Assembly: GCA_002393865.1 (NCBI GenBank)
Contig: DGUD01000112.1
Location: 1-13,423 of the forward strand
DNA length: 13,423 nucleotides
Direction of reading: 5' to 3'
Source: Treponema sp. UBA4319
GTDB taxonomy: Bacteria > Spirochaetota > Spirochaetia > Treponematales > Treponemataceae
Shown: positions 1 to 6,280 of the stretch, piece after piece
Position numbering within the stretch: the stretch's first letter is position 1
How the letters are laid out: each line of letters starts with the position of its first letter
Position numbers and translations under genes: made by a program
The notes under the pieces: model-generated
Databases searched by the model: none
Seen by the model: the letters and a program-made list of their open reading frames with translations, nothing else
Told to the model about the DNA's origin: nothing

Positions 1-11
1 TTTGTTTTCAT
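1..11 (-). CDS. Possible start of a downstream gene, cut by the window edge
   Basis: An ATG followed by AAA ACA AA reads off the left edge on the minus strand, 48 nt after the tyrA stop. A weak AGGG lies 8 nt upstream. No strong terminator separates it from tyrA; the only hairpin in the gap has a 4-bp GCCC/GGGC stem. In many bacteria aroA (EPSP synthase) follows aroF-tyrA, so that would be the first guess, but three codons cannot identify a gene. Confidence 0.25.
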
Positions 12-59
12 GCTGAAGCCCTGAGCCGGAAAGAGCCCGGAAGGGCGCTGCCAGCAGCC

Positions 60-959
60 CTAGCGCCCCGCCTTGGAGACGATGGTGTTCATGGCCACGC
101 GGCGAGTCCGCACATTCTCCAGATAGGCTTCTATGTCAGCCGGGCGGGATTCCTCGATATAGCCGCGCAGCGATTCCAGCGAATGCATGAACTTGTCTAT
201 GTGCAGGAGCAGCTCCTCGCGGTTCGCGATAAAAAGCTCCGTCCACAGCGGCGCGTTTATCATGGCTATGCGCGTCAAATCCTCAAAGCTGCCGCCGCCA
301 AAGGCCGTCACCTCCGTGTCCTCGGCGCTGTCCACCAGCGCGGAGGCTATCACGTGGCACAGCTGGGACGTAAAGGCAATCTTGTGGTCGTGCACGCGGG
401 CATCGGTCTCCACAATGCGCGAGAATCCCATCGCGCTGATAAGGCTGCGGAAGAGCGCGAGATTCTCAGGCTTTGTCTGCGCAAGGGGCATCAGGATGTA
501 ATTGTGGTTCCGGAAGATATCCCCCGACGAATGCGCAAAGCCCTCGCGCTCGCTGCCCGCCATGGGGTGGCCGGGAATAAAATCGACGTCGTCGCGCACG
601 ATGTCCGCAAGGCTGGCAAAAATCAGCGCCTTTACCCCGCTGATATCGGAGACAATGGCTCCCGGCTTGAATGCGTCCCGGTGATCCTTGAGGAACTGCA
701 CGGTGGCGTGGGGATACAGGCACACGTAGACAAAATCGCACTGGGCAAGCATTTTGTCCACCGAGCGGGCATCGTACACGGCGTCCACCGTGTGCTGGGA
801 AGCCGCAAGCTCCAGGGAAGCGGCATTTATGTCGTAGCCCAGGATGTGGCCGCGCGCGGACGGCACGCCGAGCACGTTGCCCCGGATTGCCTTTGCGATT
901 GAGCCGCCCATAAGCCCCATTCCCACGATGCCGTAGCACAGGTCGCAGAGCTTTTTCAT
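60..959 (-). CDS. tyrA: Prephenate dehydrogenase (tyrosine biosynthesis)
   Basis: A 299-residue cytoplasmic enzyme that oxidatively decarboxylates prephenate to 4-hydroxyphenylpyruvate with NAD(P)+, the committed step to tyrosine. The N-terminal Rossmann domain shows the dinucleotide loop GMGLMGGS (13-20), then the conserved GHPMAGSE (130-137). The helical C-terminal half carries TSQLCHVIASAL (about 197-208), where H202 matches the conserved histidine of this segment, and GGSFEDLTRIA (222-232). There is no chorismate mutase domain and no ACT domain, so it is the monofunctional form; allosteric control probably rests mainly with the upstream DAHP synthase. Its ATG overlaps the aroF stop codon as ATGA, and an AAGGAC sequence inside the end of aroF is a good ribosome binding site, so translation is probably coupled to aroF. 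Transcription should come from the attenuated promoter upstream of aroF. I am confident in the family; a preference for arogenate cannot be excluded. Confidence 0.95.
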   Translation of the reverse strand: MKKLCDLCYGIVGMGLMGGSIAKAIRGNVLGVPSARGHILGYDINAASLELAASQHTVDAVYDARSVDKMLAQCDFVYVCLYPHATVQFLKDHRDAFKPGAIVSDISGVKALIFASLADIVRDDVDFIPGHPMAGSEREGFAHSSGDIFRNHNYILMPLAQTKPENLALFRSLISAMGFSRIVETDARVHDHKIAFTSQLCHVIASALVDSAEDTEVTAFGGGSFEDLTRIAMINAPLWTELFIANREELLLHIDKFMHSLESLRGYIEESRPADIEAYLENVRTRRVAMNTIVSKAGR

Positions 960-1990
960 ATCGTCCTTCCCTCCACGGCCGCGTACTTGCCAAGTTTTTC
1001 CGCGAGCGCGCTGAACTGCTCCGGCGTCAGCTGCTGGGAGGCGTCGCTCAGAGCCTTCTCAGGGTGGCAGTGCACCTCAATCTCCAGACCGTCCGCGCCG
1101 GCGGCAACCGCGGCCTGCGCGAGCACCGGCACCATCCAGCGGATGCCGCAGGCATGGCTGGGGTCAATGACCACCGGCAGGTGCGAGACTTTGTGCAGGT
1201 AGGGAACGGCGCTCAGGTCAAGGCAGTTGCGGGTGTAGCCGTCATAGGTGCGGATGCCCCGCTCGCAGAGTATGACGTTCTCGTTGCCGCTCGCCATGAT
1301 GTATTCTGCGGACATCAGGAGCTCGCTGATGGTGCCGGAAAGCCCGCGCTTGAGCAGAACCGGTTTGCCGGAATGCCCCAGCTCTTTGAGCAGGTCGAAA
1401 TTCTGGAAGTTGCGGGCGCCGACCTGAATCAGATCGACATTCTCAAAGTATTTCATCTCCGAAATCGCCATCAGCTCGGTGCAGACGGGGAGCCCGGTCG
1501 CCTTTTTTGCCAGCTCCAGCAGGCGCAGCCCTTCCAGCCCCAGCCCCTGGAAGCTGTACGGGGAAGTACGCGGCTTGTAAGCGCCGCCACGCAGGATGCG
1601 TGCCCCCGCAGCCTTTACCGCCTGTGCCGCATCAAGAATCTGCTGCTCGCTCTCCACGGAGCAGGGACCCGCGATGAGCGGCACGGTGCTGCCGTCGCCG
1701 ATGATACAGGGGGTCACGCCGGCCTGCCCGCCGCCGATGGTAATGACGGTATTCTCCGGGTGGAAGGAACGGCTCGCCATCTTATACGGCGCAGAGACAC
1801 GCTCCGCGCTCTCCACCACATCGTTGGCGAGCAAATCCTCAGGGTCAATCTTGGACGTATCACCGAGCAGACCGACGATGGTCTTATCGACGCCCTCCGA
1901 GATATGCACCCCGAAGCCTTTCTTCTTTACGTCCTCCAGAAAACGCTCGACATCCTGCCTGCCAGCCTCTTTTTTCAAAATGACTATCAT
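956..1990 (-). CDS. aroF: 3-deoxy-7-phosphoheptulonate (DAHP) synthase, type I-beta with N-terminal regulatory domain
   Basis: A 344-residue enzyme that condenses phosphoenolpyruvate and erythrose 4-phosphate, the first step of the shikimate pathway. Residues 1 to about 70 form the small ferredoxin-like/ACT-type domain of the Thermotoga-like I-beta group, where Tyr or Phe inhibits. The barrel shows AGPCSVE (107-113), LRGGAYKPRTSPYSFQG (133-149), LKRG (213-216), CERGIRT (242-248), DPSHA (276-280) and EIEVH (303-307). By the spacing in that group, C110, H279, E305 and D316 are the likely metal ligands; this is inferred. A GGAGG lies 8 nt before the ATG and directly after the T tract of an intrinsic terminator, so translation can start only on transcripts that read through. 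It overlaps tyrA by 4 nt. Control appears to be double: feedback through the N-terminal domain and Phe/Tyr attenuation of the transcript. Confidence 0.96.
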   Translation of the reverse strand: MIVILKKEAGRQDVERFLEDVKKKGFGVHISEGVDKTIVGLLGDTSKIDPEDLLANDVVESAERVSAPYKMASRSFHPENTVITIGGGQAGVTPCIIGDGSTVPLIAGPCSVESEQQILDAAQAVKAAGARILRGGAYKPRTSPYSFQGLGLEGLRLLELAKKATGLPVCTELMAISEMKYFENVDLIQVGARNFQNFDLLKELGHSGKPVLLKRGLSGTISELLMSAEYIMASGNENVILCERGIRTYDGYTRNCLDLSAVPYLHKVSHLPVVIDPSHACGIRWMVPVLAQAAVAAGADGLEIEVHCHPEKALSDASQQLTPEQFSALAEKLGKYAAVEGRTI

Positions 1991-1998
1991 ATCCTGAA

Positions 1999-2003
1999 CC
2001 TCC
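1999..2003 (-). promoter_or_regulatory. aroF ribosome binding site
   Basis: GGAGG ends 8 nt before the aroF ATG. It sits between the attenuator terminator and the start codon, so it is present only on read-through transcripts. Confidence 0.85.
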
Positions 2004-2005
2004 AG

Positions 2006-2040
2006 AAATAAAAAAAGGAACCTTCCGCGGAAGGTTCCTT
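2006..2040 (-). terminator. Attenuator terminator upstream of aroF
   Basis: A perfect 26-nt palindrome (2015-2040) has the RNA 5' arm AAGGAACCTTCCG and its exact complement as 3' arm. In the direction of aroF it runs straight into TTTTTTTATTT. In the other direction it is followed by GTACTTACC, so it works as an intrinsic terminator only on the minus strand. It lies between the leader-peptide stop codon (37 nt upstream) and the aroF ribosome binding site. A terminator inside the 5' region of a biosynthetic gene is the mark of attenuation. Confidence 0.93.
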
Positions 2041-2099
2041 GTACTTACCAATCAGACAGTAAACACACAAGCAGCGCTTATCTGGCGCAGGCCTTCCGC
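2027..2099 (-). promoter_or_regulatory. Predicted antiterminator pairing in the aroF-tyrA leader RNA
   Basis: GCGGAAGG at 2099-2092, inside leader-peptide codons 30-33, is exactly complementary to CCTTCCGC at 2034-2027, which is most of the terminator 5' arm. Pairing them would disrupt the terminator. The first segment starts about 12 nt after the last Phe codon of the Phe/Tyr run (2113-2111). A ribosome stalled in the run leaves it exposed. A ribosome that reaches the stop codon (2080-2078) covers it or sits just past it. The segment can also fold locally (CCTT-GCGG-AAGG), a possible protector hairpin. The pairing is read from the sequence; the mechanism is inferred from classical attenuators. 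Confidence 0.72.
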
Positions 2100-2188
2100 A
2101 AGGGCAACGAGAAGCAATAAAAGCTAAAGTAAAAGTATGCCAGCATAGAGAAATTGATAATCTGCGCCCAACGGGTTGTGTGTGCCAT
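2078..2188 (-). CDS. Phe/Tyr-rich leader peptide of the aroF-tyrA operon
   Basis: A 36-codon ORF whose residues 13-26 contain five Phe (13, 19, 21, 23, 26) and three Tyr (18, 20, 24). The densest part reads YFYFSFYCF (18-26). There is one Trp (W7) and no other amino-acid run. It lies between a strong promoter and an intrinsic terminator before the DAHP synthase and prephenate dehydrogenase genes, whose pathway makes Phe and Tyr. Its codon content thus matches the products, as in pheA, trp and his leader peptides of other bacteria. The peptide itself probably has no function; ribosome progress through it would sense charged tRNA-Phe and tRNA-Tyr. No Shine-Dalgarno precedes the ATG, and the -10 box ends 6 nt before it, so the ORF is probably translated from a leaderless transcript. 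An open frame continues upstream of the ATG, but it crosses the promoter and looks incidental. Confidence 0.87.
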   Translation of the reverse strand: MAHTTRWAQIINFSMLAYFYFSFYCFSLPLRKACAR

Positions 2189-2194
2189 AGCTGC

Positions 2195-2223
2195 ACTATA
2201 GCACCCATTCTTGTTTCTGTCAA
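2195..2223 (-). promoter_or_regulatory. Promoter of the leader peptide-aroF-tyrA operon
   Basis: TTGACA (2223-2218), a 17-nt spacer and TATAGT (2200-2195) form a near-consensus sigma70-type promoter. The seventh base after the -10 box is 2188, the A of the leader-peptide ATG, so the transcript should have almost no 5' UTR. Confidence 0.88.
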
Positions 2224-2230
2224 CAGAGCT

Positions 2231-2334
2231 ACGGAAATCAGTTTTGCTTAGCATAGAACAAAATATGAAAAAAATTGTTTCCGCGACATTTTTTCCGTAC
2301 CTGTCACAATAATGCATGAAAATTGATTTCCGTG
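2231..2334 (-). repeat. Intergenic repeat element, copy A, upstream of the aroF-leader promoter
   Basis: This 104-bp AT-rich block ends 7 bp before the -35 box. It is bounded by a 15-nt inverted repeat: acggaaatcagtttt at 2231-2245 and its near-complement (14/15) at 2319-2333. A third similar motif, CGCGGAAACAATTTT, starts at 2285 on the minus strand. Read on the minus strand, the block aligns almost without gaps to 13301-13389 (about 69 % identity ungapped). Shared blocks include CACGGAAATCA, TATTRTGACAGG and a TTTTCATATTTT...TTCTATG.TAAGC stretch. It may be an operator array, a REP/MITE-like element or an unrecognised RNA. Together with 2335-2473 it fills the roughly 320 nt between the leader peptide and the alpha-galactosidase. 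Confidence 0.7.
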
Positions 2335-2416
2335 CAACAGCGCCATGAGGCACTTTCAAAAGTCGTCCGGCACCAGGAAACGGAACATTGCTTTCTCCAC
2401 CGTAAGGAAAACACCC

Positions 2417-2459
2417 GGAATACAAAAAAATACGGCAGAAGGAAGGTTTTCGGTATTCC
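2417..2459. repeat. Inverted repeat upstream of the alpha-galactosidase promoter
   Basis: GGAATAC (2417-2423) and GTATTCC (2453-2459) are perfect complements separated by 29 nt. The pair ends 14 bp before the proposed -35 box of the alpha-galactosidase gene. It could be a pair of half-sites for a sugar-responsive regulator, but with 7-bp arms chance is also possible. I see nothing else in 2335-2416. Confidence 0.35.
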
Positions 2460-2473
2460 CCCGCATTTTTTGT

Positions 2474-2502
2474 TTGTGCGGGCGGCAGTTTTGCGCTATA
2501 CT
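2474..2502 (+). promoter_or_regulatory. Promoter of the alpha-galactosidase gene
   Basis: TATACT (2497-2502) is a good -10 box. With a 17-nt spacer the -35 is TTGTGC (2474-2479), which matches TTGACA only at TTG. The -10 box ends 6 nt before the ATG at 2509, so the predicted transcript begins on the start codon. The weak -35 suits a promoter that needs an activator or other control. Confidence 0.65.
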
Positions 2503-2508
2503 TTTTCC

Positions 2509-4728
2509 ATGAACATCAGCTATGACACATCAACGCGCGTGTTCGCCGTGGAAAGCGAGCACAGCGCCTACTACATCGGAATCGTCGATGAGGAGAATTT
2601 CATCGGTCACATCCACTACGGGAAGAAGCTCGATACGGCGGACGATATCGCCGCCCTGCTGCGGACGCAGGAAAACCCGCGGGTTCCGTCCAAGAACCTG
2701 CGTGACCGGCTCAGCTTTTACGACTGCTTTCCCAGCGAGTATCCGTGCGGAGGCATCGGCGACTTCCGCGAAAGCTGCCTGAACGTCTGCAACGGCAAGA
2801 TGCAGAGCGCCGTGCAGCTCAGCTACCGCAGCCATGAGATCCTGAAAGGAAAGCCCGCGCTCAAGGGCTTGCCCGCCACATGGGGCAGCCCGGAGGACGC
2901 CATGACATTGCTGCTCCACTGCACGGACAGCGTGCTCGGCCTCGCGGTGACGCTCTCCTACTCCGTGTTCAGCGGCATAGACGCCATCGCCCGCAGCGTC
3001 TATCTCAAGAACGAGGGGACTCAGGCGCTCACGCTCACCAAGGTCTATTCCTCCTGCCTCGACATGGACGACAAGGGCTTTGACTTTGTGTCGCTCCACG
3101 GCAGCTGGGCACGGGAACGGCACATCGACCGCACGCCGCTCTTCCACGGCAAACTTGCCGTATCCTCGCTCAGGGGCGAGACGAGCCACCAGCAGAACAA
3201 CTTTGCGGCGCTTGCGGCGCACGGCACGGACTACCAGAGCGGGGAAGTCTACGGAAGCGCGCTCGTGTACTCCGGCAACTTTGTCACGCTGGCAGAAAAG
3301 ACGCAGTTCGACGCCGTGCGCTTTGCGACCGGCATTGCGGGCGAGGGATTCAGCTGGCGTCTGGAGCCGGGGGAAGACTTTACTGCTCCCGAAGCAGTCC
3401 TTGTGTATTCGGCGGAAGGCTTCAACGGCATGGCACAGAATTTCCACCGTCTGTGGCGGGAGCACCTTATCCGCGGCGAGTGGCGCGACAAAATGCGCCC
3501 CATTCTCATCAACAACTGGGAGGCAACCTACTTTGACTTTGACACGGACAAGCTGCTCTCCATCGCACGGGAAGCCCGCAAAGACGGCATAGAGATGCTC
3601 GTCATGGACGACGGCTGGTTCGGGCACCGCAACAACGACGAGAGCTCGCTGGGCGACTGGAAGGTGAACGAGCAGAAACTCAAAGGCGGGCTCAAACGCC
3701 TTGCCGACGAGCTGGATGCCATGGGCATGAAATTCGGCATCTGGTTCGAGCCGGAGATGATTTCGCCGGACAGCGAGCTGTACCGCGCGCACCCGGACTG
3801 GGCTATCCGCGTGGAAGGCAGGACGCCCGGCCTGTGCCGCTGCCAGTATGTGCTTGATTTGAGCCGCCCGGAGGTCTGCGACTACGTGTACAACGCCGTC
3901 GCATCCATCCTGCGCTCGGCGCATATCTCCTACGTCAAGTGGGACATGAACCGCCAGCTTGCCGACCTGGGCAGCGCAGGGCTCCCGCCAGAGCGCGCGG
4001 GGGAACTCTACCACCGCTACGTGCTCGCGGTCTACGCGCTGCAGGAGCGGCTCATCACGGAATTCCCGCAGCTGCTGCTGGAAAACTGCTCCGGCGGCGG
4101 CGCGCGCTTTGATGCCGGAATGCTCTACTACAGCCCGCAGATATGGTGCTCCGACGACACCGACGCCGTGGAGCGGCTGGCGATACAGGAAGGAACCGCG
4201 CTGGTCTACCCGCTGTCAGCGATGGGCGCCCACGTGAGCACCTGCCCCAACCACGCGTGCGGCAGAATCACGCCGTTCAGGACGCGCGGCTACGTGGCGC
4301 TTGCGGGCACATTCGGCTACGAGCTGGACATCACGAAAATTTCCCCGGAGGAGCGGGCGCTCATCCCCGGCCAGATTGCGATGTACAAGAAATACAATAC
4401 GCTTGTCCGCACCGGCGACTACTACCGGGTCGCATCCTACGCGCAGAATCACGAATGGGACGCATGGCTGGTGGTAGCCGGGGACAAAAAAGAAGCGCTG
4501 CTTACCGTCGTGCAGGTGCTGAACAGCCCCAACTGGCATTCCCGCCGCGTCCTTGTGCCGGGGCTGGATGAGGGGCGCTCCTATACGGTGACGGTGGAGG
4601 ACAGCACCGGCGCGGTCGCCGAGGCCGGAACATGGGCAGGCAGGACGCTCCGCAACGCCGGGCTGCTGCTGCCGCGGCTGTCAGGAGACTTCCACGGGCA
4701 GCTCGTGCACCTCTACTGCGCGGACTGA
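2509..4728 (+). CDS. Alpha-galactosidase, glycoside hydrolase family 36
   Basis: A 739-residue cytoplasmic retaining glycosidase (no signal peptide) that releases terminal alpha-1,6-linked galactose from melibiose, raffinose and related sugars. The order matches GH36: an N-terminal beta-sandwich (about 1-330), a catalytic barrel with NNWEATYFDFD, MDDGWFGHRNND and GIWFEPEMIS, then a C-terminal beta domain. In YVKWDMNRQL D479 is the expected nucleophile. In WCSDDTDA D549 lies 70 residues later, the spacing expected for the acid/base. The frame is open to 2323, but I take the ATG at 2509: homology begins there (NISYDTSTRVFAVE), and a -10 box ends 6 nt before it, so longer starts would lie upstream of the transcript. 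No Shine-Dalgarno precedes the ATG, consistent with a leaderless mRNA. It is the only plus-strand gene and the only sugar gene here; no transporter is adjacent. Confidence 0.95.
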   Translation: MNISYDTSTRVFAVESEHSAYYIGIVDEENFIGHIHYGKKLDTADDIAALLRTQENPRVPSKNLRDRLSFYDCFPSEYPCGGIGDFRESCLNVCNGKMQSAVQLSYRSHEILKGKPALKGLPATWGSPEDAMTLLLHCTDSVLGLAVTLSYSVFSGIDAIARSVYLKNEGTQALTLTKVYSSCLDMDDKGFDFVSLHGSWARERHIDRTPLFHGKLAVSSLRGETSHQQNNFAALAAHGTDYQSGEVYGSALVYSGNFVTLAEKTQFDAVRFATGIAGEGFSWRLEPGEDFTAPEAVLVYSAEGFNGMAQNFHRLWREHLIRGEWRDKMRPILINNWEATYFDFDTDKLLSIAREARKDGIEMLVMDDGWFGHRNNDESSLGDWKVNEQKLKGGLKRLADELDAMGMKFGIWFEPEMISPDSELYRAHPDWAIRVEGRTPGLCRCQYVLDLSRPEVCDYVYNAVASILRSAHISYVKWDMNRQLADLGSAGLPPERAGELYHRYVLAVYALQERLITEFPQLLLENCSGGGARFDAGMLYYSPQIWCSDDTDAVERLAIQEGTALVYPLSAMGAHVSTCPNHACGRITPFRTRGYVALAGTFGYELDITKISPEERALIPGQIAMYKKYNTLVRTGDYYRVASYAQNHEWDAWLVVAGDKKEALLTVVQVLNSPNWHSRRVLVPGLDEGRSYTVTVEDSTGAVAEAGTWAGRTLRNAGLLLPRLSGDFHGQLVHLYCAD

Positions 4729-6245
4729 GCGCCGGTCTGGAAGAGCGGACTGCTACTCAGGATGAGCGGGCGGTCATCGGAGGCAAATGCCCTGTCAGCT
4801 TTTATGACTGAAGGCTGCAGGACAATGCGCTCCGGTACCGTCCCGGCCTCATCCTCCGCAGGAGCCACATACGAGGCACGGTAGGCGCCCCTAAAAAACG
4901 GCGTCGCCGACAAGGAGCGGAATTCAAGGAATACACTCCCGCCTATCTCCAGCTGCGTGTACTCGCCGCTGTCCTGCACGGAATCGCCGGAAGCCGTGTA
5001 CGTTCCCTCTGAGAACAGGAGCATCGTGCCATCGCCCGCAGCCCAAGGCTTCTCCTCAAGGAGGACAAGCAGGGAATTCTTTGCGGCAGGCTCGCCCTGC
5101 TGCTCATACAGGTCGGAGAATTTCATCTTCTTATAGTTGCCGTTCCACGTATTGTCCTCGGTGATTGTCATACCGAGATTGTCCGTGATGTTCACGCGCA
5201 CTTGGTCGGTGCTGAACAGCGACACGTTGACCTGTCGTTGCAGGTTCTCTATCTCAAGGTTCGTCGTGGATACCGACATGCCACGGTAATGCAGCGAGGC
5301 GCTGAGCCAGTTGTAGACCTCGGCGTTCCCGTCTATAAAGAATATAATCTGCCTGGCCGGATAGTCAAAGAAAAGGTAGTGCATGGTAGCGGCAGAATTC
5401 TCGGTCTTGTACCACAAACCGTCAAGGAAATTCGCAAAGGTGGCGACGGTACCGTCCTGTATGCTGGCAAGCTCCTTTGCCTCTATGCGGCTGCCCGCCA
5501 CCCGAACCTTCTCCGCCTGCACATAGGCGCGCTGCGAGGCGTTCCACGTATAGCTCGTCCTCAGCTGGTCGGTGCTGTCGGGCTTGCTCTCGTCGGAGCT
5601 ATAGACCCAGATGGGAAAGCTCGCGCCCTTGGCAAGGCTGCGCTCATAAGACTCGTTGCGCTCCGTCTGCTGCACAAAGATAGAGCCATTGCTTTCCAGC
5701 GCCGCAATCCGCTCCAATGCATAGGAATTGCCGTTCTTTTTGATGAAATAGGCCTGCAGCACGGAATTGCCGTTCTCCAGCATCCCCTGATACACGAGCG
5801 CGTTGCGGTGCTCGCCGGTCAAATCCATGCACACATAGGAAAAGCTCTTTGCCTGCGTCAGGCGGGTGTCTATAGTGGCGGCGCGGACGTAATGCTGCTG
5901 CACCGCATCGTAGAGCCCCACAAGGATGTGCAGGTACGTATCCGCCGAATTCTTGACGACGGCAATCTGATCCTCGTAGCCGTCACCATCAAAATCCGCG
6001 GTCAGCACATCCTTGAGAAGAATCTCGTCGCTCCGGAGCGGAATCAGGGCGCCGAGCATCGCGTTCCCAGCAAATTCCGCCGCATCGATATCTTTATCGG
6101 CCTCCACCTGCCCGGAACGGGGGATGACAAGCCGGGCCGCCGAGGTCTTACCCTGCGGCTCGGACACATAATCTTTTCCGATAACCGCAAGTGCAAGCAC
6201 AGCCGCCAGAATAATGAATATGACTAATACAAGTTTTTTTTGCAT
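4713..6245 (-). CDS. Membrane-anchored or secreted protein resembling pallilysin-related adhesins
   Basis: A 510-residue protein of uncertain function. Residues 1-3 are polar or basic and about 5-22 form one hydrophobic helix (LVLVIFIILAAVLALAVIG), either an uncleaved anchor or a signal peptide; no lipobox cysteine is visible. The rest is soluble and rich in aromatic and acidic residues. ADFDGDGYEDQIAVV (83-97) is a DxDxDG calcium-type loop (D84, D86, D88, E91, D92), as in FG-GAP and dockerin-like repeats, followed by a beta-rich region. From memory it resembles treponemal pallilysin-related adhesins. Unlike pallilysin itself it has no HExxH, so protease activity is not supported. Its ATG has no Shine-Dalgarno; a good promoter ends 6 nt upstream, so it is probably transcribed separately from argD, although only 24 nt separate them. 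Its 3' end overlaps the convergent alpha-galactosidase gene by 16 bp. The gene is certain; the family assignment is tentative. Confidence 0.6.
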   Translation of the reverse strand: MQKKLVLVIFIILAAVLALAVIGKDYVSEPQGKTSAARLVIPRSGQVEADKDIDAAEFAGNAMLGALIPLRSDEILLKDVLTADFDGDGYEDQIAVVKNSADTYLHILVGLYDAVQQHYVRAATIDTRLTQAKSFSYVCMDLTGEHRNALVYQGMLENGNSVLQAYFIKKNGNSYALERIAALESNGSIFVQQTERNESYERSLAKGASFPIWVYSSDESKPDSTDQLRTSYTWNASQRAYVQAEKVRVAGSRIEAKELASIQDGTVATFANFLDGLWYKTENSAATMHYLFFDYPARQIIFFIDGNAEVYNWLSASLHYRGMSVSTTNLEIENLQRQVNVSLFSTDQVRVNITDNLGMTITEDNTWNGNYKKMKFSDLYEQQGEPAAKNSLLVLLEEKPWAAGDGTMLLFSEGTYTASGDSVQDSGEYTQLEIGGSVFLEFRSLSATPFFRGAYRASYVAPAEDEAGTVPERIVLQPSVIKADRAFASDDRPLILSSSPLFQTGAQSAQ

Positions 6246-6251
6246 TCGTAC

Positions 6252-6280
6252 ATGATACAGGAGGCCGCCTTATTTTTCAA
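6252..6280 (-). promoter_or_regulatory. Promoter of the pallilysin-like gene, overlapping the end of argD
   Basis: TTGAAA (6280-6275), a 17-nt spacer and TATCAT (6257-6252) each match the sigma70 consensus at 5 of 6 bases. The -35 lies within the last codons of argD, and its spacer spans the argD stop. The -10 ends 6 nt before the ATG at 6245, predicting a transcript that starts on the A of ATG. Confidence 0.75.

Noticed and set aside
183..902. Long plus-strand open frame opposite tyrA, and similar ones at 1064-2011, 5202-6227, 6240-7499, 7629-8546, 8985-9911 and 12373-13008, plus the minus-strand frame 2530-4014 opposite the alpha-galactosidase gene
   Set aside because: Each lies opposite a gene with clear homology or, for 4713-6245, a complete coding frame with its own promoter. 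Their translations are low-complexity (rich in Arg, His, Ala) with no recognisable motif. They reflect high GC content, not genes.
2078..2425. Full 115-codon frame containing the leader peptide
   Set aside because: The part upstream of 2188 runs through the promoter and repeat copy A and would not be transcribed from the strong promoter. Only the last 36 codons fit the attenuator.
2323..2508. N-terminal extension of the alpha-galactosidase (62 codons)
   Set aside because: It has no GH36 similarity, covers the -10 box, and would start upstream of the predicted transcript.
5000..6245. HExxH metalloprotease site in the pallilysin-like protein
   Set aside because: I looked for it because pallilysin has one. 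The only histidine next to a glutamate is in TGEHRNAL, which does not fit.
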